A stretch of 64,000 nt of DNA from CAIVAT01 sp049317265 (GCA_049317265.1 JBMOIP010000014.1:23896-87895), one strand, 5' to 3'. Counted from the first letter of the stretch, positions 23,801 to 33,751 are shown. Numbers and translations: made by a program. The notes: a model not told the origin generated them from the letters alone.

Positions 23801-26761
23801 TTATTCCACCGTTATCTCATCGGCAAAAATCCATGCTTTCCCGCCAGCCCCCAGGTGCCATGTGGGACAAATACCCCGGTTCCTGGCAACCACTTTGATA
23901 AACCTTGCTTTATCGCTTTTCAGGGTTACAGTAAACTCTTTGGTTATTGGGCCGTCATGATGTTCATCAAGATCATTGATGACGGTGGCAATTTGTTTAA
24001 AAGCAGTTCCGTCATAAGAGATTGACCACGAGACTTCTGAAGGCATGAAAATCCAGGCTCCCTGGTCCTGGAAACACCCCAGTGAAAGTTTGTGGATTGG
24101 TTGCAATGATCCAAGGTCAACAATTGCTTCAATATCAACGCCCTCATACCCCTGCCAGGCTCCGGTTCGGAAATTTTCACCGCCACGGAGAAAGTCGATG
24201 AGCGCAAGGTTGCCACCGGCAGAATATTGACCAGCATAAACTGTGTTCAGGGTGATTTTCCGGTTTTTAGGGATCCGGGTGAACTTGGCCTCAATGGGAA
24301 AACTCTTCTGCAAATCCTGGTTAATGGCAACAGCCCGGAGGGTGGTGGTTTTTCTGAGGACGAGCGGGCGAAGATAAACAGTTGACTTTATTCCGGGTTC
24401 CGACCCGTCGAGTGTGTAATGAATACTTTCACCCGGAAGGGGGCAGGAGATTCCAACGATGGTTGAATCGAGAAAGGTTTTACTTCCCTGGTGAATGGCA
24501 GGCATGGGATTAATGAGGTATTCCGGGATATAAGCATCGGGAAATGCACCATAGCCGACCCCCCAGGCCTTGTTTGGCTGAGGACCCATGTTGAACACAA
24601 GTTCCCCGCCTTTCAGAATGTCGGCATGACTGATGTAGCACTTTGTGAGAGGTTTCCCGTTCAGACTGGCCGACTGGATATAGAAATTCTTGTCGCTGAT
24701 ATTGGCAGCCCTTATGGTGAGTGATTTTCCATTCTCCATGCCAATGGTTACCCTGGGGAATACCGGGGTTCCTATGGCATAAATACCAGCTCCCGGTGTA
24801 ACAGGGTAGAAGCCCATGGCGCTGAGTACATACCAGGCCGACATCTGCCCGCAATCTTCGTTTCCGATCAATCCATCCGGTGAATTTTTGTAAAAATCAG
24901 TGCAAATCCGGTGAACCAGTTCCTGCGTTTTCCACGGGGTCCCGGCATAGTCGTAAAGGTAGGCCATGTGGTGACTGGGTTCGTTGCCATGTGCATACTG
25001 GCCGATGAGCCCGGTGATGTCAGCCTGGTCGCGGCCTGTTGTTTTAGAATCTGCGGTAAACAGGTCATCAAGTTTCTGTGCAAAACTGTCACGTCCGCCC
25101 ATGAGTCGCATCAGCCCGCTAAGATCCTGTGGAACATAGAAACTATACTGCCACGCGTTCGCTTCAGTATAGTTAAAGTTCACCTCAGCAGGGTCGAACG
25201 GGGTAAACCAGGTTTCATTTGATTTTGCCCGCATAAATCCCGTAATGTGGTCATAAATATTCTTGTAATTCTGCGCCCTGATCAGGTAGGTTTTATGGAT
25301 ATCCGGTTTGTCCAATGATTTTGCCATCATGGCAATGCACCAGTCATCATAGGAATATTCCAGTGTTTTGGAAACAGATTCACCCTCCTTGTCGGCCGGA
25401 ATATACCCTTTCGATTTAAAATATTTCAAACCGAGATGGTCTTGTTCGGCGCTGTGTACCATTGCCTTAAGCGCCTTTTCCCCATCAAACCCGCCAATTC
25501 CCTTCAGCCATGCATCAGCAATCACTGGGACCGCATGATACCCGATCATGCAGCCGGTCTCATTGCCGGAGAGTTCCCATACCGGTAACATGCCTCCCTG
25601 GTCATATTGAGCCAGGAAAGTGTTCACAAAGTCACTTACCCGTTTTGGCTCAATGATCGTGTATAGCGGGTTGGCTGCCCGGTAGGTATCCCAGAGTGAA
25701 AATACTGTGTAGTAGTCGAATCCCTCCGCTTTATGCACTTTCAGGTCACGGCCGCGGTATAGGCTGTCAACATCACTGTAGATGTTTGGTTGCAGCATGG
25801 TATGGTAAAGGGCGGTATAGAAAACCGTCTGCTGGTCGGGTGTTCCTCCCTCGGCCCTGAGTTTTCCAAGCGCTTTCTCCCACTTTTCAGAAGCTTGCTT
25901 TGCAACGGTATCGAAATCCCATCCGGGAATCCCGGCTTCCATATTTTTACGGGCCCCCTCTACGCTTACACCGGAAATTCCAACTTTCACCAGGATCGGG
26001 TCTCCCGCACCTCCTGTAAAAGAGAAAAGTGCCTTGATGTTGTCACCATTTGCCTCAGATACGCTTTGTAACAACTGGTCTCCCGACGTGATTTTATAAG
26101 ATTGAAAGGGTTTTGAAAACTTTACCACAAAGTAAACCATCTGCTTTGACGCCCAGGCCTGGGAGATGCGGAATCCTTCAGCTTCATCAGGTCCGACAAC
26201 CTTTAATCCCGACTCAATTACTTTATCGCGATGCTTTAAGTCAAGTACTATATTTTCTTGATCTGGAGTAGTATATGTATACTTGTGAAGTCCTGCCCGG
26301 GCAGTTGAGGTCAACTCTGCTTTAATGCCGCCTTTAAGCAATTTAACGCTGTAGTAACCCGGGGTAGCAACTTCGTCGCTCTTTTTGAAGGCTGAAGCAT
26401 ATCCGTACTCTTTCAGGTTCACCTCACCAGAAGCGGGCATCAACAGGATGTCGGCATAATCGGAACAGCCGGTCCCACTCAGGTGGGTATGGCTGAAACC
26501 ATAGATCAGGGAATCACTTCCATGATAGGCAGAGCATCCGTCCCAACCCTCGAGCCGTGTGTCGGGGCTGAGTTGTACCATGCCAAAGGGTACGCTTGCT
26601 CCCGGAAAGGTATGTCCATGGCCGCCGGTGCCTATAAAGGGATTTACATAACTGGTGAGCGGTCGGGAGATTTGGGAGCTGGCTGTGAAGCATATTGATG
26701 CCAACACGCATATTGCCAGTGATTTGAAAAAGTAATTCGGGTGCTTTGGGCAGGAAGTCAT
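23801..26761 (-). CDS. GH92 alpha-mannosidase with chitobiase-C-like and F5/8 type C domains
   Basis: The protein has 986 residues with a signal peptide (about 10-30). The GH92 module (about 35-740) starts with YVNPFIGTGGHGHTFPGA and SVPFGMVQLSPDTR. It contains the late signature NEDCGQMSAWYVLSAMGFYP, which includes the conserved calcium- and mannose-site region. GH92 enzymes are calcium-dependent, inverting exo-alpha-mannosidases that trim mannans and high-mannose N-glycans. Two additions extend the usual length of about 750: a chitobiase/beta-hexosaminidase C-terminal-like stretch (IHYTLDGSEPGIKST, about 770-825) and an F5/8 type C (CBM32-like) domain from about 845 to the end. It starts nine bases after the GH2 beta-mannosidase gene in the same operon. 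Confidence 0.94.
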   Translation of the reverse strand: MTSCPKHPNYFFKSLAICVLASICFTASSQISRPLTSYVNPFIGTGGHGHTFPGASVPFGMVQLSPDTRLEGWDGCSAYHGSDSLIYGFSHTHLSGTGCSDYADILLMPASGEVNLKEYGYASAFKKSDEVATPGYYSVKLLKGGIKAELTSTARAGLHKYTYTTPDQENIVLDLKHRDKVIESGLKVVGPDEAEGFRISQAWASKQMVYFVVKFSKPFQSYKITSGDQLLQSVSEANGDNIKALFSFTGGAGDPILVKVGISGVSVEGARKNMEAGIPGWDFDTVAKQASEKWEKALGKLRAEGGTPDQQTVFYTALYHTMLQPNIYSDVDSLYRGRDLKVHKAEGFDYYTVFSLWDTYRAANPLYTIIEPKRVSDFVNTFLAQYDQGGMLPVWELSGNETGCMIGYHAVPVIADAWLKGIGGFDGEKALKAMVHSAEQDHLGLKYFKSKGYIPADKEGESVSKTLEYSYDDWCIAMMAKSLDKPDIHKTYLIRAQNYKNIYDHITGFMRAKSNETWFTPFDPAEVNFNYTEANAWQYSFYVPQDLSGLMRLMGGRDSFAQKLDDLFTADSKTTGRDQADITGLIGQYAHGNEPSHHMAYLYDYAGTPWKTQELVHRICTDFYKNSPDGLIGNEDCGQMSAWYVLSAMGFYPVTPGAGIYAIGTPVFPRVTIGMENGKSLTIRAANISDKNFYIQSASLNGKPLTKCYISHADILKGGELVFNMGPQPNKAWGVGYGAFPDAYIPEYLINPMPAIHQGSKTFLDSTIVGISCPLPGESIHYTLDGSEPGIKSTVYLRPLVLRKTTTLRAVAINQDLQKSFPIEAKFTRIPKNRKITLNTVYAGQYSAGGNLALIDFLRGGENFRTGAWQGYEGVDIEAIVDLGSLQPIHKLSLGCFQDQGAWIFMPSEVSWSISYDGTAFKQIATVINDLDEHHDGPITKEFTVTLKSDKARFIKVVARNRGICPTWHLGAGGKAWIFADEITVE

Positions 26762-26770
26762 GGTGTGGGT

Positions 26771-29299
26771 TTAATAGGAATCGATGAGACTTTTTACCAC
26801 GATCAAGTCACTGATCTTTGGATTTTTCTTCGGTGTGGTAAACAATATATCAACCGATTCTCCCGGCAACATGTCGAAATAATTGTCAGAAAAATCGCCC
26901 TTCAGGGAGGAAGACAGGTAGACATTTTTCACCAGCTTATCGCAGGTCAGGTTGATTTTATAGCCCGTTGGTGTTGCGGTAATCGTTTTTTCAATTACGG
27001 GAACAGGCAATGCCAGGTCTTTTGGGGCGACAAAATAGAGCAGGTTCTTCGCTTCCGTTCCCATAACGCCAGTGCTCTTGAAAGTGACCAGGAGCATCAC
27101 CTCCGCGGGATTCAGTTTCCCCAGTAAAGCCGACTTCAGGGTGTCATAATAAACCAGGGATGAGTTGGCCGGAACATCAATTGTGAAGCCTTCATCGGAA
27201 TAGATGTTTCCTGAAAAGTCGAGTACCTTGACCGTCATGATGGCCCGGTTAAACTTGGGATCATCGGTTGTAACATACACTTTCACCCTTCCATCCTCAA
27301 CCACAGGGGAGATGAGAATCTGGCTGTATGCGGCGGGCAGGGCGTAATGAAGTGCCTTGCCCTTGCCATAATAGTCACGGGATGACCAGGAGACCACCGG
27401 CCAGCAGTCGTTCAACTGCCAGAACATCGTTCCCATGCAGGTTGGCTTGGCCCGTCGATGCGCCTCGATGGCGCCTATTACCCCTTTTGCCTGCAGCAAC
27501 TGGGTCACATAACCGTAGGATTCAAGGTCCTTTGGCTTTTTATAATCACGGAGCAGGTACTCATCAATCGTTTCAAAACCGGTTGCATGTTTCTCATGTG
27601 CCTTCATGATGGGAGAACCAATGACACGGTCTTCGGGAGAGGTGAATTTTTTAATGGTCGAATAATCCGGAAAAGCCTGGAAACCATATTCCGACATAAA
27701 CCGGCCCACCTTCTTTTCATAATTGGAGAAAGGTTCTTTGCCCCACCAGACACCCCAATAATGTGAATCCCCTTCGGTGAGACTTTCAGGATGACCCCAA
27801 CCGATCAGCGGAGAGGTTGGAATGTAGGCCCTGGCAGAGTCAAATCGCTTGACATTGTTAGGCAGTATCAGGTTGAAAATTGTCCGGTAGGTTTTATAGA
27901 TCGCTGCAGAATCCTCTGCATTGTAACCGTATTGCTTCTGCCATCCCCAGTTTTTCCAGCCTTCGTCGATCTCATTGTTGCCGCACCATAAGGCAATGCA
28001 TGGATGCCGGCGGAGGCGTACAATGTTTTGTATTGCTTCATCCCGCACATTGTCAAGGAACTCTTTATTGCCGGGGTACATGGAATTTGCAAACATGAAA
28101 TCCTGCCAAACCATGATGCCGTTTTCATCACACAGGTCGTAGAAAATATCATTCTCATAAATGCCGCCGCCCCACACCCGCAGCATGTTCATATTAGCCT
28201 GTTTTGCAGACAGGACCAGGGCCTTGTAGGCTGAATCGGTTACCCTGGGCACAAAATTATCCTGGGGAACATAGTTGGCACCTTTGATAAATACCGGAAT
28301 ATTGTTGACCTTGAAATAGAACGATTTGCCTGTTGAATCTTTCTCCTGTACCAGTTCAATCGTGCGCAGCCCGATCTTCTGCCTGCCTTCACCGGCAAGT
28401 TTGCCATTGAAATAGACCTCATAGCCAAAGTCGTACAGGTATGGGCTTCCCATGCCATTCGGCCACCAGAGGTTCGGGTTACTGATCGAGAAATCTCCTC
28501 TCACCACGTTGGGTCCTTTGTTCATGATGACCGATTGACGCAGGATTTCTGTGGAGTCCAGGAAAATCCTGATATCTGCAGAATCGCCGAGCTCAGAAAA
28601 CATGGTGAACTGTGCTGCCATGCTGGCAACCGAATCGGTGAGTTTTTTCTGGATAAACTGAACACCGAGAACATTAACGGCATTCCACTCACGAATATAG
28701 ATGGGCCGCCAGATCCCGCTTGTTACCAGCGTAGGACCCCAATCCCAGCCAAAATGATAGGCTGCTTTCCGGCACACCACTTTTTCGTCCCCAGGCAGTT
28801 TATTGGCCAATTTTGCATACCGGCTTTTGTTCATCTCTGAAACAGCAGGAAATTGGATGCGCAGGGTGTTTTGACCGATATGAAGCGACTGCTTAATATC
28901 GATGAACCACTCTTTGAACATGTTGTCGGCTACAAATACCAGCGAATCATTCAGGTATATATTGGCGTAAGTATCCAACCCCTTTACAACCAGGTCGATA
29001 TGACGCCATGCAAAGTTCTTCTCATTGTACTGAAAGGTTTTCAAATACTCCCAGCCAACTTCACCGATCCACTGCAGTTTCGACTCATTATCACGGAGAT
29101 ATGGGTCGGGAATCAGGTTGTTGCGCAACAGGTCGAGGTGAACAACGCCAGGTACTTTCGCGGGATACCACTCTTTTGTACCTGCCCGCCGGAATTTCCA
29201 TCCTCCGTCAAGTTCATAGGTGTTAATATCCTGTGCGTATAATGATTTGGAAACCAAGATGATGGTTCCTAAGATTAAAAGGGAGAAATAACGGCTCAT
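26771..29299 (-). CDS. Secreted GH2 beta-mannosidase
   Basis: Starting at the ATG at 29299 gives 842 residues with a proper signal peptide (MSRYFSLLILGTIILVSKSLYAQ). An ATG 63 bases upstream would put a hydrophilic tail before it, and the -7 box at 29320-29327 lies between them, so the shorter form is preferred. It has a GH2 sugar-binding N domain, an immunoglobulin-like domain, and a TIM barrel with MLRVWGGGIYENDIFYD and LWCGNNEIDEGW (Glu acid/base). The nucleophile Glu is in SEYGFQAFP, followed by C-terminal beta domains. The overall pattern matches beta-mannosidases rather than beta-galactosidases. It removes terminal beta-1,4-mannose, as in the N-glycan core or mannan. First gene of the GH2-GH92-DMT-M64 operon. 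Confidence 0.93.
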   Translation of the reverse strand: MSRYFSLLILGTIILVSKSLYAQDINTYELDGGWKFRRAGTKEWYPAKVPGVVHLDLLRNNLIPDPYLRDNESKLQWIGEVGWEYLKTFQYNEKNFAWRHIDLVVKGLDTYANIYLNDSLVFVADNMFKEWFIDIKQSLHIGQNTLRIQFPAVSEMNKSRYAKLANKLPGDEKVVCRKAAYHFGWDWGPTLVTSGIWRPIYIREWNAVNVLGVQFIQKKLTDSVASMAAQFTMFSELGDSADIRIFLDSTEILRQSVIMNKGPNVVRGDFSISNPNLWWPNGMGSPYLYDFGYEVYFNGKLAGEGRQKIGLRTIELVQEKDSTGKSFYFKVNNIPVFIKGANYVPQDNFVPRVTDSAYKALVLSAKQANMNMLRVWGGGIYENDIFYDLCDENGIMVWQDFMFANSMYPGNKEFLDNVRDEAIQNIVRLRRHPCIALWCGNNEIDEGWKNWGWQKQYGYNAEDSAAIYKTYRTIFNLILPNNVKRFDSARAYIPTSPLIGWGHPESLTEGDSHYWGVWWGKEPFSNYEKKVGRFMSEYGFQAFPDYSTIKKFTSPEDRVIGSPIMKAHEKHATGFETIDEYLLRDYKKPKDLESYGYVTQLLQAKGVIGAIEAHRRAKPTCMGTMFWQLNDCWPVVSWSSRDYYGKGKALHYALPAAYSQILISPVVEDGRVKVYVTTDDPKFNRAIMTVKVLDFSGNIYSDEGFTIDVPANSSLVYYDTLKSALLGKLNPAEVMLLVTFKSTGVMGTEAKNLLYFVAPKDLALPVPVIEKTITATPTGYKINLTCDKLVKNVYLSSSLKGDFSDNYFDMLPGESVDILFTTPKKNPKISDLIVVKSLIDSY

Positions 29300-29319
29300 A
29301 TAAAAGAAAATTTGCCCGG

Positions 29320-29327
29320 CAAAATTA
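29320..29327 (-). promoter_or_regulatory. Bacteroidota-type -7 box for the GH2-GH92-DMT-M64 operon
   Basis: The minus strand reads TAATTTTG, 20 bases before the ATG at 29299. The dyad at 29351-29373 lies about 24-46 bases upstream of it, a typical place for a regulator. Confidence 0.5.
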
Positions 29328-29350
29328 TCATTTTCCCGCTTACCGATTCC

Positions 29351-29373
29351 GGAATATTCCATTTAAAATGGAA
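29351..29373. promoter_or_regulatory. Overlapping palindromes between the beta-mannosidase operon and galK
   Basis: GGAATATTCC (29351-29360) is a perfect 10-base palindrome. It overlaps a perfect dyad TTCCATTT-A-AAATGGAA (29357-29373). Both lie in the 165-base divergent gap between the GH2 operon and galK. The position upstream of the GH2 -7 box fits an operator serving one or both directions; the protein is unknown. Confidence 0.5.
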
Positions 29374-29464
29374 CTGAAAATAAAGCATGTTTCCATTGTG
29401 ATTTCTTTTTAACTTAGCTGATGTATTCAATCCAAACAGATAATCAAAACTATCAATAACTGCC

Positions 29465-30631
29465 ATGAACCTGAAAAAGCTGGAAGAGCATTTTATTCAA
29501 TTATATGGGAATGCCGAAGTTAAGCCCGGAACATTTTTCGCCCCCGGAAGGGTGAACCTTATCGGCGAGCATACCGATTACAATGGCGGTTTTGTACTGC
29601 CATGTGCCCTGCAGTATGGCACTTACCTGCTGATCAGACCCAACAACGATAATTTGCTGAGATTTGCCTCCTCCAACATGGAGTTCAAAGCAGAAATCCC
29701 GATATCAGGGTTACCGTTTCGTCCTGTAAAACAATGGATAGATTATCCGATTGGCATTTTCGATCAGTTCCGGCAGTCGGGCATCCCGGTTTCCGGGTTT
29801 GATATGTTCTATTCAGGGGATATCCCGAACAGCGCCGGCTTATCGTCTTCAGCATCCATTGAGATGGTAACTGCCTTTGCACTCAATTCGCTGATGAACC
29901 ACCGGGAGTTTGAGATGATCGACCTGGTGAAAATATCAAAACGTGCAGAAAATGAATTTGTTGGTGTTAACTGTGGCATCATGGACATGTTTGTGGTAGG
30001 GATGGGGCATAAAGACCATGCCCTCTTCCTGAATTGCCTCACCCTTGAACATAAGCGGGTTCCATTTGAAACTGCCGGATTCAGGCTTGTTATCGGTAAC
30101 ACCAACAAGCAGCGGGGCCTGGCTGATTCGAAGTACAACGAGCGGGTGGCCGAATGCCAGCTGGCCGCAACATACCTGAGCCAGGTGCTGCCGGTTTCAA
30201 AACTTGGAGAGATCAGCTTCATGCAGTTCTATAAAATGCAGGAGGAGATTCCCGACGAGGTGATCAGGAAACGGGCGCGTCACGTTATCTCTGAAAACCA
30301 GCGGGTGCTCAATTCGGTAGCAAGCCTGCTCAAAGGAGACATTCTGCAGTTTGGTGCCCTGATGAATGCATCACATGAATCGTTGCGGGATAACTACGAG
30401 GTAACCGGTTTTGAGTTGGACACCATGGTCGGAGAAGCTCAAAAAATCAATGGCGTGGTGGGATCACGAATGACGGGGGCAGGGTTTGGTGGCTGTACCA
30501 TAAGCCTTGTACGCGAAGATGTTGTGAGTAAATTTATTGAACAGGTTGGCAATGAATACATTGGAAAAACCGGGCTGACCGCTGACTTTTACCTTGCTGA
30601 GATTTCGGATGGTGTCAGAGAGATCATATAA
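29465..30631 (+). CDS. galK: Galactokinase
   Basis: The protein has 388 residues, the usual length. It carries the GHMP kinase signatures: galactose-binding GRVNLIGEHTDYNGGFVLP near residue 28, the ATP loop PNSAGLSSSAS near 119, CGIMDMFVVGMG with the catalytic Asp region, and the late motif GSRMTGAGFGGCTISLV. It phosphorylates alpha-D-galactose to galactose 1-phosphate in the cytoplasm, the first committed Leloir step. The mutarotase gene (33797) and a sodium/solute symporter gene (38966) lie within 10 kb. No galT or UDP-glucose epimerase gene is in the window, so the rest of the pathway must be elsewhere. A near-consensus -7 box TAACTTAG lies at 29410-29417. Confidence 0.96.
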   Translation: MNLKKLEEHFIQLYGNAEVKPGTFFAPGRVNLIGEHTDYNGGFVLPCALQYGTYLLIRPNNDNLLRFASSNMEFKAEIPISGLPFRPVKQWIDYPIGIFDQFRQSGIPVSGFDMFYSGDIPNSAGLSSSASIEMVTAFALNSLMNHREFEMIDLVKISKRAENEFVGVNCGIMDMFVVGMGHKDHALFLNCLTLEHKRVPFETAGFRLVIGNTNKQRGLADSKYNERVAECQLAATYLSQVLPVSKLGEISFMQFYKMQEEIPDEVIRKRARHVISENQRVLNSVASLLKGDILQFGALMNASHESLRDNYEVTGFELDTMVGEAQKINGVVGSRMTGAGFGGCTISLVREDVVSKFIEQVGNEYIGKTGLTADFYLAEISDGVREII

Positions 30632-30671
30632 CCTGAAAATTGCGTATATTCGTTAATAAAAAACAGTAGCC

Positions 30672-31571
30672 ATGGGTCACAAAAACGAGAAACCAAAGGA
30701 GAAAAAAGAGAAGAAAGCTAAAAAATCTTCTCCCAAAAAAGAGTTAGACCTGAATGTGAGCACATTCCAGAATGACCATGAAGATGAAGGTGTAGATAAG
30801 CTCTCCAAACATGTTTATGAGGAGGAACTGGCAAAACTCCAGATTGAACTGGTTCGCCTCCAGGAGTGGATCAAATACAAGGGGCTTAGGGTGGTGGTTC
30901 TTTTTGAGGGTCGCGATGCAGCAGGAAAAGGTGGATCCATCAAGCGAATTACCGAGAGCCTTAACCCCCGCGTTTGCCGGGTAATTGCACTGGGTGTTCC
31001 GACGGAGAAGGAGAAATCGCAATGGTACTTTCAACGGTATGTTCCCCATTTACCGGCCGCCGGTGAGATGGTGCTTTTCGACCGCAGCTGGTATAACAGG
31101 GCAGGAGTAGAGCGTGTAATGGGCTTTTGTACAGAAGTAGAATACTGGGACTTCCTCCGGTCTTGTCCCAATTTTGAAAATATGTTGATCCGTTCCGGGA
31201 TCATCCTCATCAAATATTGGTTCTCAGTGAGTGATAAGGAACAGGAGAAGAGGTTCATCCAACGCATAAACGACCCCACACGCAGGTGGAAGATCAGCCC
31301 TATGGACGTTGAATCACGCACCAAATGGATCGACTATTCGAGAGCAAAGGATGAGATGTTTTCTTATACAGATACCAAGCAGTCTCCCTGGTTTGTAGTC
31401 GAGGCTGACGACAAACGGAAAGCACGGCTCAACTGCATATGTCACCTGCTCAGCATGATCCAGTATGATGATGTGCCCCGCGAAAAGATAATCCTGCCGC
31501 CACTGGAACGGGATAAAGCGTATGTAAGACCTCCGATGTCGGAGCAGACTTTCGTGCCGCAGAAGTATTAG
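30672..31571 (+). CDS. ppk2: Polyphosphate kinase 2
   Basis: The protein has 299 residues. A lysine-rich N terminus (PKEKKEKKAKKSSPKKE) leads into the PPK2 domain. That domain has Walker A-like GRDAAGKGG, the segment NPRVCRVIALGVPTEKEKSQWYFQRYV, and Walker B-like VLFDRSWYNRAG, followed by the lid region. PPK2 enzymes transfer phosphate between polyphosphate and nucleoside di- or monophosphates. This length and the EKEKSQWYFQRY motif match the single-domain class that makes NTPs from NDPs and polyphosphate. It starts 40 bases after galK on the same strand, with a weak -7 candidate TATATTCG at 30645, so co-transcription with galK is possible. ATP regeneration for sugar phosphorylation would be one sensible reason, but this is inference. 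Confidence 0.94.
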   Translation: MGHKNEKPKEKKEKKAKKSSPKKELDLNVSTFQNDHEDEGVDKLSKHVYEEELAKLQIELVRLQEWIKYKGLRVVVLFEGRDAAGKGGSIKRITESLNPRVCRVIALGVPTEKEKSQWYFQRYVPHLPAAGEMVLFDRSWYNRAGVERVMGFCTEVEYWDFLRSCPNFENMLIRSGIILIKYWFSVSDKEQEKRFIQRINDPTRRWKISPMDVESRTKWIDYSRAKDEMFSYTDTKQSPWFVVEADDKRKARLNCICHLLSMIQYDDVPREKIILPPLERDKAYVRPPMSEQTFVPQKY

Positions 31572-31572
31572 G

Positions 31573-33705
31573 TCAATTATTCTTCGGCTCTATCCCCATA
31601 TTGTAAAATAAAAATGCCCATTTATCGGTTTCACTTTCAATGACTTTGGAGAGTGAAGCCCCTGAAGCGCCGTGTCCCTGGTTTATTTCAATCCTGATCA
31701 GGACCGGGTTTGACCCTTTTTGTTTTTCCTGCAATGTGGAGATGAATTTGAATGAATGTGCCGGAACAACCCGGTCATCATGGTCGGCTGTTGCGACCAG
31801 TGTCGCAGGATATTCAACACCCTCCTTAATATTGTGCAAGGGTGAATACTTGTACAAGGTAGGAAAGTACTTTGCACTGTCGCTTGACCCATATTCCACC
31901 GACCATCCCCATCCAACGGTAAATTTCTGGTAACGAAGCATATCCATGACGCCAACTTCGGGAATGGCAACCCGGAAAAGCTCGGGGCGTTGAGTCATAA
32001 CCGCGCCTACAAGTAACCCACCGTTTGAGCCTCCGTTGATGGCCAGTTTTTCCCTCGAGGTGTATTTTTTGTCAATCAGGTATTCAGCGGCAGCAATAAA
32101 ATCGTCAAAGCAATTCTGTTTGTTCAGCAGGTTGCCGCCTTTATGCCACTTCTCTCCATATTCCCCTCCGCCACGGATATTGGGCATGGCAAAAACTCCG
32201 TCATTCTCGTACAGGATGATCTTTGAATTTGAAAAGTAGGGTGTGGAACTGGCGCCGAATCCTCCATAGGCATAAAGCAGGGTGGGATGAGAACCATCCA
32301 GTTTGATTCCCTTCCTGTGGACCAGGAACATGGGCACTTTGGTGCCATCCTTGCTGGTGTAAAATACCTGTTCTGTTTCGTATTCATCCATATTTGCTTT
32401 GGGAGTCGATTGTTTAAATACTTCCGACTTCCCGGTGGTTAAATCATACCGGTAAATCCCCATCGGATAGGTGAAGGAGGAGAAATCGTAAAAAGCATAG
32501 GTTTCATTGTTAAAACCACCAATACCCGATGCAGATCCGATGGCCGGCAGGGAGACTTCCTGCTCAAGTTTTCCATCTGTATTGTACTGGTAAATTTTGG
32601 TACTTGCATCTTTGAGGTAGCTGGCAAAAATTTTACCACCCAGGGTGGAGGCTGATTCAAGTTTCTCCTCTTTTTCCGGAATGATCTCCTTCCACTCCTT
32701 CTTTTGAGGATTGTTCGGGTTGACCATAACCACTTTGTAATTTCCCGCACCATCATTGGTATTGACAAGCAAATTATCACCAATATTGTTCAGGATGCCG
32801 TAATTGAATTCAAATCCCCTGAAAAGAAGTTTGAAATCCTTTTGTCCGTTGGCAAGGTTCCTGTAGATAATTTCGGTTCCATCCGTCCCGGGAGATTTGT
32901 AGATGAAAAGGTACCTTTCGTCCTCGGTAACCTGCGGTGTATAGTACATCTGGGGTTTCCCTTTGTCCTCAAATACAAGCTGATCCTGCTCCTGCTTATC
33001 TCCGAGCTTATGGTAATAGATTTTCTGAAACTCGCTCTTTGCTGATAATTCGGTTCCCGGAGCCGGCTTGTCGTACCGGCTGTAAAAGAACCCTGATCCT
33101 TTCCACGCTGCGCCGCCAAACTTGATCCATTCCAGCTGATCGTCAAGTTTCTTCTGTGTAGCAAGTTCCAGGACAAACATGGTTTGCCAGTCGCTTCCTC
33201 CTTTGTTTACATGGTACGCCAGGTGTTTTTTATCATTGGAAACGCCATCCAGCGCCACCGAAACCGAACCATCAGCCGATAATTTATTGGGATCGATCAA
33301 AACGGTCGCTTCACCTTCCAGCCCTTTCTGGATGTAGTAAACCGATTGGTTCTGCAAACCTTCCTGCTTGGTAAAGATGATGTAATCGCCAACTTTAAAA
33401 GCACCAAAGAACTTGTCATAATCCAGGAGTTCCTTATACCTGGCCCTGATATTTTCCCTGAATGGGATTTTCGCAAGGTACTCTTCTGTGAATCCCTGTT
33501 CGGTCTTTACCCACTCTTTTGTCTCTGCAGAAGTGTCATTTTCAAGCCAGCGATACGGATCGGCAACAGCTGTCCCAAAATAGTTGTCGGTTTGCGTCCC
33601 CTTTTTTGTCTGAGGATAGCTCAGCTTATTGACAGCAGGGGACTTACACTGGGAAAATATTAGGATTGAACCTATGAACAGTAATATTATTTGTCTGGTT
33701 TTCAT
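31573..33705 (-). CDS. Prolyl oligopeptidase family (S9A) serine peptidase
   Basis: The chosen ATG at 33705 gives 710 residues and a signal sequence starting MKTRQIILLFIGSILIFSQC. The Cys there may be a lipid-attached residue, though IFSQC is a loose lipobox. An ATG four codons upstream is also in frame. A seven-bladed propeller (about 70-420) precedes the alpha/beta hydrolase domain. The triad is visible as Ser in NGGSNGGLLVG, Asp in ATADHDDRVVPAHS and His in NQGHGASG. S9A peptidases cut short peptides after proline. Exported Bacteroidota forms probably digest peptides in the periplasm. It runs toward ppk2, with one base between the stop codons. Its own -7 box lies at 33752-33759. Confidence 0.95.
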   Translation of the reverse strand: MKTRQIILLFIGSILIFSQCKSPAVNKLSYPQTKKGTQTDNYFGTAVADPYRWLENDTSAETKEWVKTEQGFTEEYLAKIPFRENIRARYKELLDYDKFFGAFKVGDYIIFTKQEGLQNQSVYYIQKGLEGEATVLIDPNKLSADGSVSVALDGVSNDKKHLAYHVNKGGSDWQTMFVLELATQKKLDDQLEWIKFGGAAWKGSGFFYSRYDKPAPGTELSAKSEFQKIYYHKLGDKQEQDQLVFEDKGKPQMYYTPQVTEDERYLFIYKSPGTDGTEIIYRNLANGQKDFKLLFRGFEFNYGILNNIGDNLLVNTNDGAGNYKVVMVNPNNPQKKEWKEIIPEKEEKLESASTLGGKIFASYLKDASTKIYQYNTDGKLEQEVSLPAIGSASGIGGFNNETYAFYDFSSFTYPMGIYRYDLTTGKSEVFKQSTPKANMDEYETEQVFYTSKDGTKVPMFLVHRKGIKLDGSHPTLLYAYGGFGASSTPYFSNSKIILYENDGVFAMPNIRGGGEYGEKWHKGGNLLNKQNCFDDFIAAAEYLIDKKYTSREKLAINGGSNGGLLVGAVMTQRPELFRVAIPEVGVMDMLRYQKFTVGWGWSVEYGSSDSAKYFPTLYKYSPLHNIKEGVEYPATLVATADHDDRVVPAHSFKFISTLQEKQKGSNPVLIRIEINQGHGASGASLSKVIESETDKWAFLFYNMGIEPKNN

Positions 33706-33751
33706 ATATTTAGTCATTTAAACAAAGTGAATACTGACTGATTTAATAAAA

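Noticed and set aside
29300..29362. Longer N terminus of the GH2 beta-mannosidase from ATG 29362
   Set aside because: It would place a hydrophilic tail before a good signal peptide and would lie upstream of the -7 box at 29320-29327.
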